DNA of 64,000 bases from Chrysoperla carnea (taxonomy: Eukaryota; Arthropoda; Insecta; Neuroptera; Chrysopidae). Positions within the stretch are counted from its first letter, which is position 1; every line of letters begins with the position of its first letter. The notes beneath the pieces were generated by a model that was given only the letters and a program-made list of their open reading frames with translations, did not search any database and was not told the DNA's origin. Of the stretch, positions 36,156 through 46,376 are shown in pieces. Location of the stretch: assembly GCF_905475395.1 (NCBI RefSeq), contig NC_058340.1, positions 53,608,181-53,672,180 on the forward strand, read 5' to 3'. The position numbers were made by a program, and so were the translations under genes.

Positions 36156-37679
36156 GTAATATGAAGTTCGATTTTCTAAAATTCTTACTAGTCTATATCT
36201 TGTTTTGTGAATATTTTTGTTTTAATGAATAATATATACTACATATTCTGGAAAATTTTTAATAAAATGTGCATTCACATATTTTAAACTGCATTAACAT
36301 ATTTTAATAAAAAAAATACTACAAACGATTCCACAAGGTTTTTATTCTGTAATTACATGGTTTTTATCCAAAAAAAATTTTTGCCTAAATTTGTTATTTT
36401 TTACCATAAATTTATTATAGGTAAAAATTCATTACAAAAAATATGTTTCTTTAGTTTATCATACTTTAATCGAATATGAGGTATAATTCATTAACTATGA
36501 AAAATGATGCCAGTCAAATGGCCACAGTTGATTCGTTCCAGGTAATTTTCAATAATTTATATGGGTGCAGTTTCAAATCTCTAAAGCACCAGAGGTAAGA
36601 ATTAAGAAAGAATCAAAATTTGTGAACGGCAGCAAATACATAATTCTGGTTCTTCCCCTATACGCTACCACTAACAAAATTTTATTCTCGGCTGAACGAA
36701 CGCACGCTATAATGTTACCAAAATTGTTCGCTAAATAAGACCATTAAATTGGTCATAATCTTCCTATAAAAGACGTTTGAAACTAGCGACAGTATTCACG
36801 ACTTTCTAGTTTACAGGGTTGCAAAAATGTGAAACTGAAATTAAATCACACTTTATGTTAAACATCCTGTATACACTGGGATAAGTATTAATATAAGTTC
36901 ATTATATAAAATTAGAGTATTTTAGTTTTCAAAAGTTTTTGAATTCAAAAGACGAATTCTTAGGGTTGTTACATTTAGAAGCCATTTTAGAATCATGACT
37001 GGTAAGAGATACACGAACAAAAGATAGAAGGCTGCTTTGTAGGTAGTTTCGAGTAGTGGGTCTACTTAATACTGATCCTAATTCCTTATCAACCCAAACC
37101 ATAATATTAAGTGGTTTAAGAAGAGTCAAAGGGACAAAAAAAAATACAGATTCCAAAAAAAAAAACTCTCCTACGAAACAAAATTGTTGTGAAACCGTGT
37201 TTGATAATTAAGGCTTCTGTCTGTCGTATGAAATGTTCCAAACAAATTATCATAAATATATAACAGTATAATTATCGAGCATATTTCACACATACTTTTG
37301 TTTTTTAATTAAGTTGATAAGGAAGCTAATAACTCCGCTATAAATTTTAAAAGTGAGATAGCTGCACTCTTGTTGACCTCGACTCGACGATTGTAATATA
37401 GTCCTGACAAATTAGCAATTTGTTATTCATGTATTTTCTTTAAATTTTTTAATTTTTTTCGCTGATTTTTTAAGATTTTGATGCTTATAACGTAAATACC
37501 GAATACAAAAACGAAGTTATGAAAAGAAAACGTTATAAATATATGTGATTCAAGGAATATTATAACCACAAAAGGTCAGTATTTATATTATTTTCTTTCC
37601 ATGATTTAATTTCTGTATGCGATATTTCAGATATAAATACAAAATCCTAAAAAATCATCAAAAATCACTACATATTTAC
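36156..37679. other. probable intron
   Basis: Lies between exons D and E. A short ATG frame ending CAG|GTAATT at 36476-36541 (begins MRYNSLTMKND) is in the wrong phase to be included. The minus frame at 36929-37156 is unsupported. Confidence 0.4.
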
Positions 37680-38190
37680 AGGGTGTAAATAATAGCCAAT
37701 TTAGATCCTAAACGGTAAGAGATAGAAGAACACTTTACGTTAGAAAATTGATCCTCATAAAAAAAACAAACATTTTTCATCTAAACCATTTTTTCGAAAA
37801 ACCTTTGCTTTCGGAGGAAATTGGACTTAAAAATATGTCATTATTGCATTTAATCAAAAGAAAACACGCTAACTACGGATATATGCTTTAGCCAAAGTAG
37901 CCATAGGCTATAGAAGACATTCGCGTATGTCCATCACTTTGACCTACAATTATCGATAAACTTTAAGCGCAATAATGACATATTTTTAAGTCGCATTTCC
38001 TCCGAAAGCTAACGTTTTTCGAAAAAATGTTTTAAATAAAAATTGTTAGTTTCTTTATAAGGATCAACTTTCTAATCAAAAGTGTCAAAACATGATGTCC
38101 ACAACAAACTCTACAATTTTTGTGGAGGTCATTTTTTAATAGGTGGCGCCTCTGGTGAAACATTCAGATACATAGATTAAAAAGACTCAC
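37680..38190. repeat. foldback element with ACAGGGTG ends
   Basis: The outer ends read acagggtgtaaa near 37679 and caccctgtatata near 38190. The inner arms 37735-37855 and 37965-38085 are reverse complements (ctttcggaggaaattggact against aagtcgcatttcctccgaaag). It lies in the intron between exons D and E. Confidence 0.75.
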
Positions 38191-38225
38191 CCTGTATATA
38201 TATATAAATAAATATAATTTTCCAG

Positions 38226-38306
38226 GTGCTGTGAGATACCACTTGACATTGAGAAACTGCTCGTTTCAGAATTTAAGTAACCAAATATCTTATTTGCTTG
38301 GAGTAG
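38226..38306 (+). CDS. internal exon (exon E), unrecognised
   Basis: Acceptor tttccag, 81 nt, donor GTAG|GTAAGA. In the frame set by exon D it reads GAVRYHLTLRNCSFQNLSNQ then ISYLLGV. Entry and exit are phase 1. The excellent splice sites and in-frame continuity with exon D make a real exon likely. RNCSFQNLSNQ carries two possible N-glycosylation sequons (NCS, NLS), which would matter only if the protein is secreted. I do not recognise the family. Confidence 0.6.
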
Positions 38307-38479
38307 GTAAGAAATAAATTCGTAATGATGCGTCATTTTTTGAATAGACAACACAAGACTTTAATTTTACAATGGATTTTATTATGTAATGAAATTATAG
38401 TAAACATTTTTTTAAAAATAATTTCAATAAGAATAAATTTTTTCTATATTAATAATATCAAGCATGTAAGCTCCATTAG

Positions 38480-38516
38480 CAAAGTACGTTTTTGGGATCA
38501 CAGGAAGGAACATAAG
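38480..38516 (+). CDS. possible 37-nt microexon (exon F)
   Basis: Acceptor ctccattag, then 37 nt ending ATAAG|GTACAT. Joined to exon E it reads AKYVFGITGRNI and exits in phase 2. The preceding intron is 173 nt. No following exon was found. The alternative 122-codon frame from 38325 starts inside the intron and crosses it, so I prefer the spliced reading, with low confidence. Confidence 0.3.
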
Positions 38517-38682
38517 GTACATAGATTACCATCTAAGCATTGGAGGTACCTAATTGTTTCTGTCAATAATTATTCGAAAAATGTAGGTAATTTCGAATCA
38601 CAAACAATTGAATTTCGTCTGGGAAAAAATTTATTCCTCAAAAATACTTTTTTTAGGAAAAATAATTTTTTAATGTCTATCA

Positions 38683-38860
38683 AGATATACTAAGTTTATT
38701 CCTAAGTTTGTTATAAAATCACCTAATTAGTCCATTCTCGGTTGTCCGTCTGTATGTGGACACGTTAACTCAAAAACGAAAAGAGAAATCGACCTGAAAT
38801 TTGTATAGCGTGCACAGGACGTAAGAAGTGAGCCACATAATTCAATTGAGTCTTACAAAT
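38683..38860 (-). repeat. family A fragment, reversed
   Basis: Contains tatactaagtttattcctaa, aaaatcacctaattagtcca and tgtggacacgttaactcaaa, i.e. the 3' third of family A. Confidence 0.75.
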
Positions 38861-39509
38861 ACTTTTCTTTTCCCACAGAATAAATTTTTTCTGAGAAAAA
38901 TTTTTTTCTAGTGCGATAATAATTTTCTTTTTTTGAAATCTACATGTTTTGAAACTAATTTTAAAATGAAATTTTTCCTTTCAAAAAACATTGACACCTA
39001 CTTTAATCCCCTTAAAATTATTGTAAAGGCTCGAAATGTAAATTATGATGAATAACCCCTCTACTTTAGGATCCATCTACCAGATTTCAACTTTCTTTTT
39101 TTCTATAGTTTCTTAGTAAGTCTCTTGAAATTATTTATATTTTTCAAAACCTCATATTTTGAGAGAAGTTAAAAATTTTTCTTTTTTAGTCAAAACCTTT
39201 ACATAAACATTGTTTGTTAAAAAATGAGAATGTCAAACTAAACATCCCGTTACACACAGTAGATTTTGTGATTAAAAAAAACTTGCATGTATTGATAATC
39301 TTATACATATGTAGTTATTACCTTACTTTGTTAATAAGTGTTTACGGAAACCATACACACATAATATTATTTGATATTTAATATTCTGGTTTCTACCTCC
39401 ATGCACAGACTACAATTCAGTGTAAAGGAATTAATTTAGTTCAATTTTGTTTAGTTACCATAAATTCATACAAACTTTATTCCACTAAGCGAACTTTAAA
39501 GATGAAAAT
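38861..39509. other. no recognisable feature
   Basis: A+T-rich. No gene or repeat boundary is visible. Confidence 0.4.
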
Positions 39510-39797
39510 TTAGTTTAAAAAAGTATCGTAAAAGTAAAGCTTAGAATGAATTTTGGTGGAATATGAGTCTTTTCCATATGGAAGTTGCGTGACAGATTTG
39601 CACCAGATTTCTAGGATTCCGTTGCCAAATGCATAAACGAAATTTTCTTCGTCGTATATGTTCTCATGGAATTCGTAATTTATTATCGCTGGAAAATTCA
39701 ACACTAAAAGATGATTTTCTTTTATGCTGTAATATAAAATTATTTTTGTTTCACTTTTTCTTATAAAAAATGTATAAAGTGAGTTTGGACCCTGCAT
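39510..39797 (-). CDS. orphan ORF, uncertain gene
   Basis: The minus strand carries a 95-codon ATG frame with balanced composition (many E, Y, F and W; it ends YFYDTFLN). Just inside its start is an acceptor-like ATGCAG|GGT, so translation may begin upstream. A three-codon ATG exon at 40149-40141 followed by GTAAGT would join in phase. A nearer ATG frame (39860-39823) would require a 31-nt intron and a frame change, which is implausible. No family is recognised. It may be a fast-evolving small protein, the remnant of a larger gene, or chance. Confidence 0.35.
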   Translation of the reverse strand: MQGPNSLYTFFIRKSETKIILYYSIKENHLLVLNFPAIINYEFHENIYDEENFVYAFGNGILEIWCKSVTQLPYGKDSYSTKIHSKLYFYDTFLN

Positions 39798-40369
39798 AAA
39801 ACCAATATAAAAAAATACTTACAATTTTGAGTCTGGGTCTCTTAATTCTTTATAGGACATAGTTTATGTTTCTAAGTAAAATTGGCCATTGACTCAAAGA
39901 AAATATATGATACGATCTTGAATTATTCGACATTTAAAATTTAATATTTTCCTACATTAAAACGATTTTCTCTATAAAAAAAATACATGTATGTAGTAAG
40001 TATTGCCTATAATGATTGATAATATTTAAATGGATTTTTAAGATATTCGGATCAATAGACAGTATTTCTGTTTACATTTTGTGCAGAATCCTTTATATTT
40101 ATAAAAACAAGTCTTTGTCCAGTGGTAATGGATAACTTACCTGAAACATAATTATAATAAACAGAAAAATTGAGGTAGGTAGAGGTAGGTAAATTTAGTT
40201 ATATCTTTAAACATCCAGTGTATAAAAGTAAAATTGCCATCATTATATCATGAATAAAACACGCTGGAATATTTTTAATTATGAATTTTTTTATTTAAGT
40301 TTTTATTAGAATTTATTTATAATTTTATTGAATTTATTTAAATTTTTTCATCTCTGATATTCAATATTA
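39798..40369. other. no recognisable feature
   Basis: A+T-rich sequence upstream of the orphan ORF and left of the Helitron. Nothing further is seen. Confidence 0.4.
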
Positions 40370-40835
40370 TCTTAATATATATATTTCTTGTGTGCGTGTG
40401 TACGTGACTGAACTCCTCCTAGACGGCTGGACCGATTTTGATGAAATTTTTTGTGTGAGTTCAAGGGGATTGGAGAATGGTTTAGATTTACAATTTGGTC
40501 CAGTACAACTGTTTTTGAGGGCTCCGTACCAAAAAAATGAAATTTCATTAAATGGTGGGAGCGCATATAAATCATATCACATTATGTATACTATGTGTAC
40601 TATGTATTTTTAATAGTATTCAGGTATTGTCAATAGGCATTTATTAGAGCCATATGCGAGCGCAGCGAGCTCTACTATCAAAGGTCAGGCCAAAGGTCGA
40701 AGGTCAGGCCACTCCAATAAATAGGAGTTAAATTGGGGTTTAGCGGGATGGGCTTAGCGGACAGGCTAAACGTAGTATAGGTATTCATGAATTGGAGTTA
40801 CGTTTTTACGGGACAACGTCCGTCGGGGCCGCTAG
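40370..40835 (+). mobile_element. non-autonomous Helitron, 466 bp, intact ends
   Basis: The 5' end is A|TCTTAATATATATATTTC, followed by the typical insect Helitron stretch aactcctcctagacggctgg then accgattttgatgaaa. The 3' end has a short hairpin (acgggacaacgtccgt, 40808-40823) 8 bp before the terminal CTAG|T. Insertion between A and T, no inverted repeats and no target duplication are the class hallmarks. It has no RepHel coding. The frame at 40392-40613 and its antisense lie entirely within the element. Confidence 0.85.
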
Positions 40836-41125
40836 TTTTTATATATAATACAAGAATTGAAATAATTGCAAAAATTGATAATTGTTTTTTATTTAACAAC
40901 CCAATTTTTTTTTGTTCATGACAATAGGGCGTTAATAACTCAAGTTGCTTTTTAAGCGTAATCTAGGTAGTCACTAATCTCTATAAAGACGTATTCCGTG
41001 TTCATTTACATCAAATTTTTTTCAAATAAAATGCGGTTTTGTGTATAGTCTAGCCACTACTATGCTTGCGTATAATTAAAATATAAATTGCGTGATTATA
41101 ATTAATAAAAGTTATTTAATATTTA

Positions 41126-41465
41126 CTAGCGACCCGCCCCGGCTTCGCACGGGTGCAACTTTTCTGTAACCTTTTCAATGTGTACAATACTTAGTACATT
41201 ATTTTGATAAAACTCGTAGGGTTCTGCCTGCGTTTGCAATGCATGCGGAAAAAATGTAATTATTTACGACATCACTTTAGAAACCTCAAAAATAGCAGTA
41301 CTTCTCCACTATTTAATGGATGTTATTATACATATAAACTTCCTCTTGAATCACTCTATCTATTAAAAAAAACCGCATCAAAATCCGTTGCGTAGTTTCA
41401 AAGATTTAAGCATACAAAGGGACATAGGGACAGAGAAAGCGACTTTGTTTTATACTATGTAGTGA
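41126..41465 (-). mobile_element. non-autonomous Helitron, 340 bp, intact ends
   Basis: Read on the minus strand it begins A|TCACTACATAGTATAAAA, contains acaaagtcgctttctctg and tacgcaacggattttgatg, and ends gtgcgaagccggggcgggtc then GCTAG|T. The GC-rich 3' hairpin region and CTAG are intact. Same family as 2777-3094 and 4503-4958. The plus frame at 41204-41395 lies within the element. Confidence 0.85.
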
Positions 41466-43176
41466 TTGTACATTATTTTTATGATAGACAGTTTTCTTGC
41501 AGTGCGTTTTAATAGAGGAATTTTTATTTACCATTTTACCCCTTGAGAATTGATCAATTGTATATGTCGCAGTCAACATAATTAGCCGTTCTGTTAACAG
41601 GCTAGCCTTTTTACTAGACGGCACCGTACAAGTAGCGTATAGAACGGTATTCACTCATTCAATCAAGAAGCCAGGCAAATGGCTTGGATCGATAACATTT
41701 AACAACTTGCCTAGCTTAGTCATTTTAATTTAGTTCCACTTTCTGCCACCTGACGCTGAAATCGATACACTGTGAATATGGCATTGGCAAGGAACAATAT
41801 TGTTGATATTACTCACAGTTTGATGAAGTTTAAGCAAAACTTTCTATTCAAAACTGGTTTTGGCGACAAAAGTTGCAGAACTCAGATACAAGCAATGGCG
41901 ACGAAATTTCAGAAAGTTCAATTTCTAAAAGAGAAGCTTCGGCAAGTCATCACATTTTAGTGATGAGTGTTTAAAAAAACAAGGTAACAAACTTTATTGG
42001 TACCTCTATTTTTCGGAACTACTCTATTTTTTGAATGATTTTTTATCGAAACTATTTAATTCTCTTAAAATATGCCGAACAAAAGATGTTTGTTTTGTAC
42101 AAAAAGCTAGTTCCTATGCGTTTTTCTATCTTATCAGTAAAGAGTCTGAGGTGAGTTTTAGGTGACTCTGGAGATCAAGGTCATTCAAGGTGCCTAAAGG
42201 AAGTCCCCTTTTTGGATTTGAACAAATGTTCTGTAAATTAGTTACCCTAAAATATTTTTCCCATTATCAATTAGAATGGCTCGTCTTGTATTTTGTCACG
42301 TTAAATTTATTTAAACTATTATTTTATCTAGAAAACTATAAAATCACAGTATAACTATAAATTCTCATTCGTCAATTGATAAAATCAACTTAACTGAAAT
42401 ATTCGTCTGTATAGCACATTCGTTTAAATTCTTTATAAATGTCCTTGCTGCCAAAAATATTTTGAACAAAACACAGACAAATAAATTATTTGTTTTTTTT
42501 TTTTTGAATTTTGAACAATAGACAAGAACCAGTTCTTCAAAAAATACGTTGGGCGATATGGGGATGACCTTTGCTATCCACAAAAGTTTTATTATTTCAA
42601 TTTTTTTAAATATTATTAATCATCAAGCTAATAAAAGTATAACCTTAATAATTTTTAAGGCCTGTTTGAATCGCTGTAAGCTGCCAATTCATTAGTTATT
42701 ATGCCCATAACAGGCAGTCCAATTCAGATTTATAAAATTTAAGGTAGTCGGAAAAACAATTACTCGAATTTGAAAAAGGAGGTAAAATTTCTTTTTATTG
42801 CTCATAAACTGTTATTAGTCCGATTGAAATGGAAAAACTGGTTCATTTTAATTTCAATAATCAAGAAAGTACTGGAAGGTATCTAAAAAATCATAATAAA
42901 TGGTCAAAAATCTAGGGCATGAATAGCGAACCAATCGCACACAACACAATATTTTGGGCACCCCATCGAGCACAAAGTTCACTATGAAGTATTATATTAC
43001 TAATAAACTCAAGTCGTCAAAAGCCAAAAATATTTGACGCACATCTATCGCCTCATTAAACATTTCTATATAAGTAAAAATGTGTTATCTAAAATTATTT
43101 GGGTTATCTGTATTTCTTTATATATTTATTTACAGTAGTTTTGTGGATATTTAAAAATTAATAATTATTTTCAACT
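41466..43176. other. mostly noncoding
   Basis: An ATG frame at 41778-41960 (starts MALARNNIVDITH) is fairly GC-rich and lysine-rich. It lacks any recognised motif or splice partner and could be a pseudogene fragment. The rest is A+T-rich. Confidence 0.35.
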
Positions 43177-43294
43177 GTCAGGATGGCCGAGCGGTCTAAG
43201 GCGCCAGACTCAAGGTATTCCTTGGCTGTGTAAGCAGCTTTATGAGCAATTCTGGTCCTCTCTGAGGGCGTGGGTTCGAATCCCACTTCTGACA
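43177..43294 (+). tRNA. tRNA-Leu (anticodon CAA), with intron, copy 1
   Basis: The acceptor stem GTCAGGA pairs with TTCTGAC, with discriminator A at 43294. A-box tggccgagcggtc and B-box ggttcgaatcc are intact. The anticodon stem CCAGA pairs with TCTGG, and the loop carries CAA. A 35-nt intron follows the base after the anticodon, the canonical eukaryotic position. The long variable arm is class II, as expected for leucine. A poly-T run downstream can serve as the pol III terminator. About 100 bp of 5' flank and some 3' flank are shared with the copy at 46596, so the two arose by segmental duplication. Confidence 0.97.
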
Positions 43295-45189
43295 GATATT
43301 TTTTTTTCATTTTAATAATTGCATAAATGAAAAATTTATGAGAATATTTATTAGTATCATTTTTGCTTCGGAATTTAATTTGGTGTAATTTTGATCCATA
43401 AAATACAAAAATGGCGTTCATTTGAAAAATTAGTAAAAAAACTCTCTTAATAATATGAAAACTCGATTGAAATCTAATAGAAAAATGTTAAATTGTTAAG
43501 TAGTATGAATTAATGCATTATTCTCTTTTACACATACAATCGTGTATAACAAGTTGCCGTAGAAAATAAAACTATGACAATGTTGACTAAATTTCAAAAA
43601 TGAAAAGGTGGCATGAAATCTAAAATATTTTAAATAACGAAAGTTAGTAAAAATAATGTTTTACTTAACTTATATCACTACCAAAAAAGATAATTTTTTT
43701 ATTTTATTATTCCCATTCACAACTATAATACGAATATTGCAAAAATTAAGAAAAAAGCCAACTGAATACACTATTTAGATAGCTTATTTATTTGGACTTT
43801 AATTCAAGTGAGTCAAACCATAGGGCAGAGCTTTAAAAATAGGGTTTCATAGTTAACAAACTAATGATGTATATAATTCAAAAACACTATATGGTTAGAT
43901 TTAACAGGCTGTATCCGTTCCAAAATCCATGAACTAGTCTATAGAATATTAAAGCAGTCGCTGATAATTTACGGTCGTTAGATTTATAAAATTCAAAAAA
44001 CAGGCATATCGTCATGAATTATCAACCTGCAGATTATTTCTGATGTCAATTGCAGTTATAATCAAAATTTCGCAATATAAGTATGTAATAAACTGGGCAT
44101 GCTACTGTATATTTTATATTTTATATAGGCAGCTTTGATTACACAAATGTAATCTGTTTTGTCTATAGCTAAACACAATCTAACAAATAAATAAAATTAA
44201 GTGTCTGTGTTAATTTTTTTAATTTTTGCGTGTTTGAAACGACGGAACCGATTTTGACCGGGCTGTCAATCTATTTTTTTAAATGTAAAATGTATCTTTT
44301 AGGCAAAAAATTTAGGTGTGGTCTTATTTCGTATCCTCTAACTACGGCTGTTAATAGTAACGACATTATCTCCTGATAATTTTTTTCAGATTTATAAATA
44401 TATAAGCGAAATACCACTCACTCTCTGATTGACTCATCACGAGATATCTAAAACTATACATTCGATCGACTTGAAATTTAGTATAGTTACTCATTTCGCG
44501 ATGTAGACACTGACTAACAACGAATTTTATGGAAATTTAACTATTAACGTAGTAAAAAAAAGGGAATACAAGTTTGTATGCAAGTACATCTTTTTTGAAT
44601 CCACTACTTAATCGATTTTAAAAGTTTTTCCACCTATAGAATGCTACATTAACATTCAGCAAGTACCATAGGCTGTATTTTATTTTCAAAAAAATTAAGC
44701 TTCCGCAACCAAAAAATTAAAACCTTTGAAATTGTGGACAAGAGAGGATATCAGTCAAGGTGAAACAGAAGTGAAGGCTAACGCGGTACTCTTTGTTTTT
44801 AAAGTTAAAATTTGTTAAATATATCCTATAATTTCCATAAACCTACAATATGTTAATTTTTATTGTGTTATCGAATTTGTGTTATTCATTTCTCTATAAC
44901 GATTAGATTACTGTAGTCATAAACGGAGTCCAACTTCATGCAAATCTGAAATCAGTACATCTATTTAGCAATCGAGAATGAAACATTTTTATATCATATT
45001 GTATAGTATAAGAGTTAATGCAAGCAAACTGGTAGTCGAAATAATAAAAATAAATACAACTTAATTATCCATCTGATTAAGTAATTTATTAAACAGAAAG
45101 ATCTTAGAAGTCAATTACCTCTAATTGTCCGATTAACTCCGATTAACAAATACAATAGCTTAATAGCTTTATTCTAGTATCCTGGGTTT
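43295..45189. other. no gene; possible old Helitron-like remnant
   Basis: A+T-rich. At about 44215-44300 a segment with cgacggaaccgattttga resembles the 5' region of insect Helitrons, but no ends were found. Confidence 0.35.
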
Positions 45190-45770
45190 AGATTTCTGGT
45201 TGAAATTATTTGTACCTTATTTTAAACTTTAATGATGAATTTTGTTACAACTTCATAAATGTAGACCAAAAATAAGAATGCAATTTTTCGATATCTGTCT
45301 TGGCTTTCGAAATACCGAAAGCTAAATAATTAAACAAAATTTTAAATTTTCGATATTTTGAAAATTACTTCAGATATCGAAAATTTTATTCGTACTTTTC
45401 AATTGTCAAGTTATAACATAGTTCGGCATCAAAATTGAACAAATATATTTTTTTAAATTTGTGTCCCCACTACCGTGCTCATACATTCTTAATTAGTCGG
45501 GCACAACGAATTTTTTATTTTTAATTATTTATATTAAGGTTTAAACTTTAATTAAACTAGTTGTTTTTTAATTTCTACCGACTAGTTTTGGAAAAATCTT
45601 TGAAAACATATCATCCTTTTATCGTTTTCCTATAAGACCAATGTTAAATATGAATACTTTTGAAGTCATTTATTTATTTAAATAATTGGGCAATCCTACC
45701 TAAAATTTTCAGAATTGAAATTTTCCAACTTCATTTTAAAAAAATCAAACTTTTTACAAGTACTTTAACT
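45190..45770 (+). repeat. family B repeat, near full length
   Basis: Same layout as 33985-34495. Includes ttaatgatgaattttgttac, gcaatttttcgatatctgtc, gtccccactaccgtgctca and ccgactagttttggaaaaat. Confidence 0.75.
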
Positions 45771-46376
45771 TTGATTTACTTAAAATGAAAAAAATACTGC
45801 TTAGCTCCGTTGTGTTCTGAGGTTACACATGTAAATTTATTGTGATCCAAGGTAAGACACTCTCCCTCATAATTACCAATAATTCTTAGCATAGTTTAAT
45901 TAAATATATATTCTAATATAAGATGTTTATTAATACATACTTATGCTCTTAGACTAGTAGAACGGATATTTACGATATAATATTATAAAAATAAATTTAT
46001 AATAATGTAATATTTACTTAATAACAAAATTTAGGTAAATTACATAATATTTAATTATTATAATCGATAACAGTTTAGGGTAGGGTAACTCCATATTATA
46101 ACATTAAAAATATTTAATAATATGAGTAATTTTATTATCAACAAAATTATACTTCGTAATCTTCAATTATTATTATATAGATAAGATGTATCAACGAATT
46201 TTTTTAACACAACAATGTTAATAAAATATGTATTAACATTATTATTACTGCAGGTGTATTTAAATGGAAGTCACCTTATTTGTAAATAAATAAATGTTAT
46301 AAATATTTAAAATGCCGAATCAGATAGTGTGAATTATTAATATTACTCATTTGTTTAAATAATTTATTTTTAAAAA
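45771..46376. promoter_or_regulatory. upstream region of the TRAF-like gene
   Basis: Very A+T-rich sequence immediately 5' of the TRAF start codon, presumably containing the promoter and 5' UTR. I see no defined element. Confidence 0.3.

Noticed and set aside
36476..36541. ATG frame ending at a CAG|GTAATT donor
   Set aside because: Phase 0 exit does not fit between exons D and E, and there is no acceptor-linked partner.
39823..39860. 13-codon ATG exon (MSYKELRDPDSK) as first exon of the orphan ORF at 39510-39797
   Set aside because: The intron would be only 31 nt, below any plausible insect size, and the joined frame hits a stop after about ten codons.
40392..40613. 73-codon plus frame and its 67-codon antisense frame
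   Set aside because: Both lie wholly within the Helitron at 40370-40835 and carry no Helitron protein motif.
43158..43421. 87-codon minus-strand frame
   Set aside because: Antisense read-through of the tRNA-Leu gene (SEVGFEPTPSERTRIAHKAAY is antisense tRNA).
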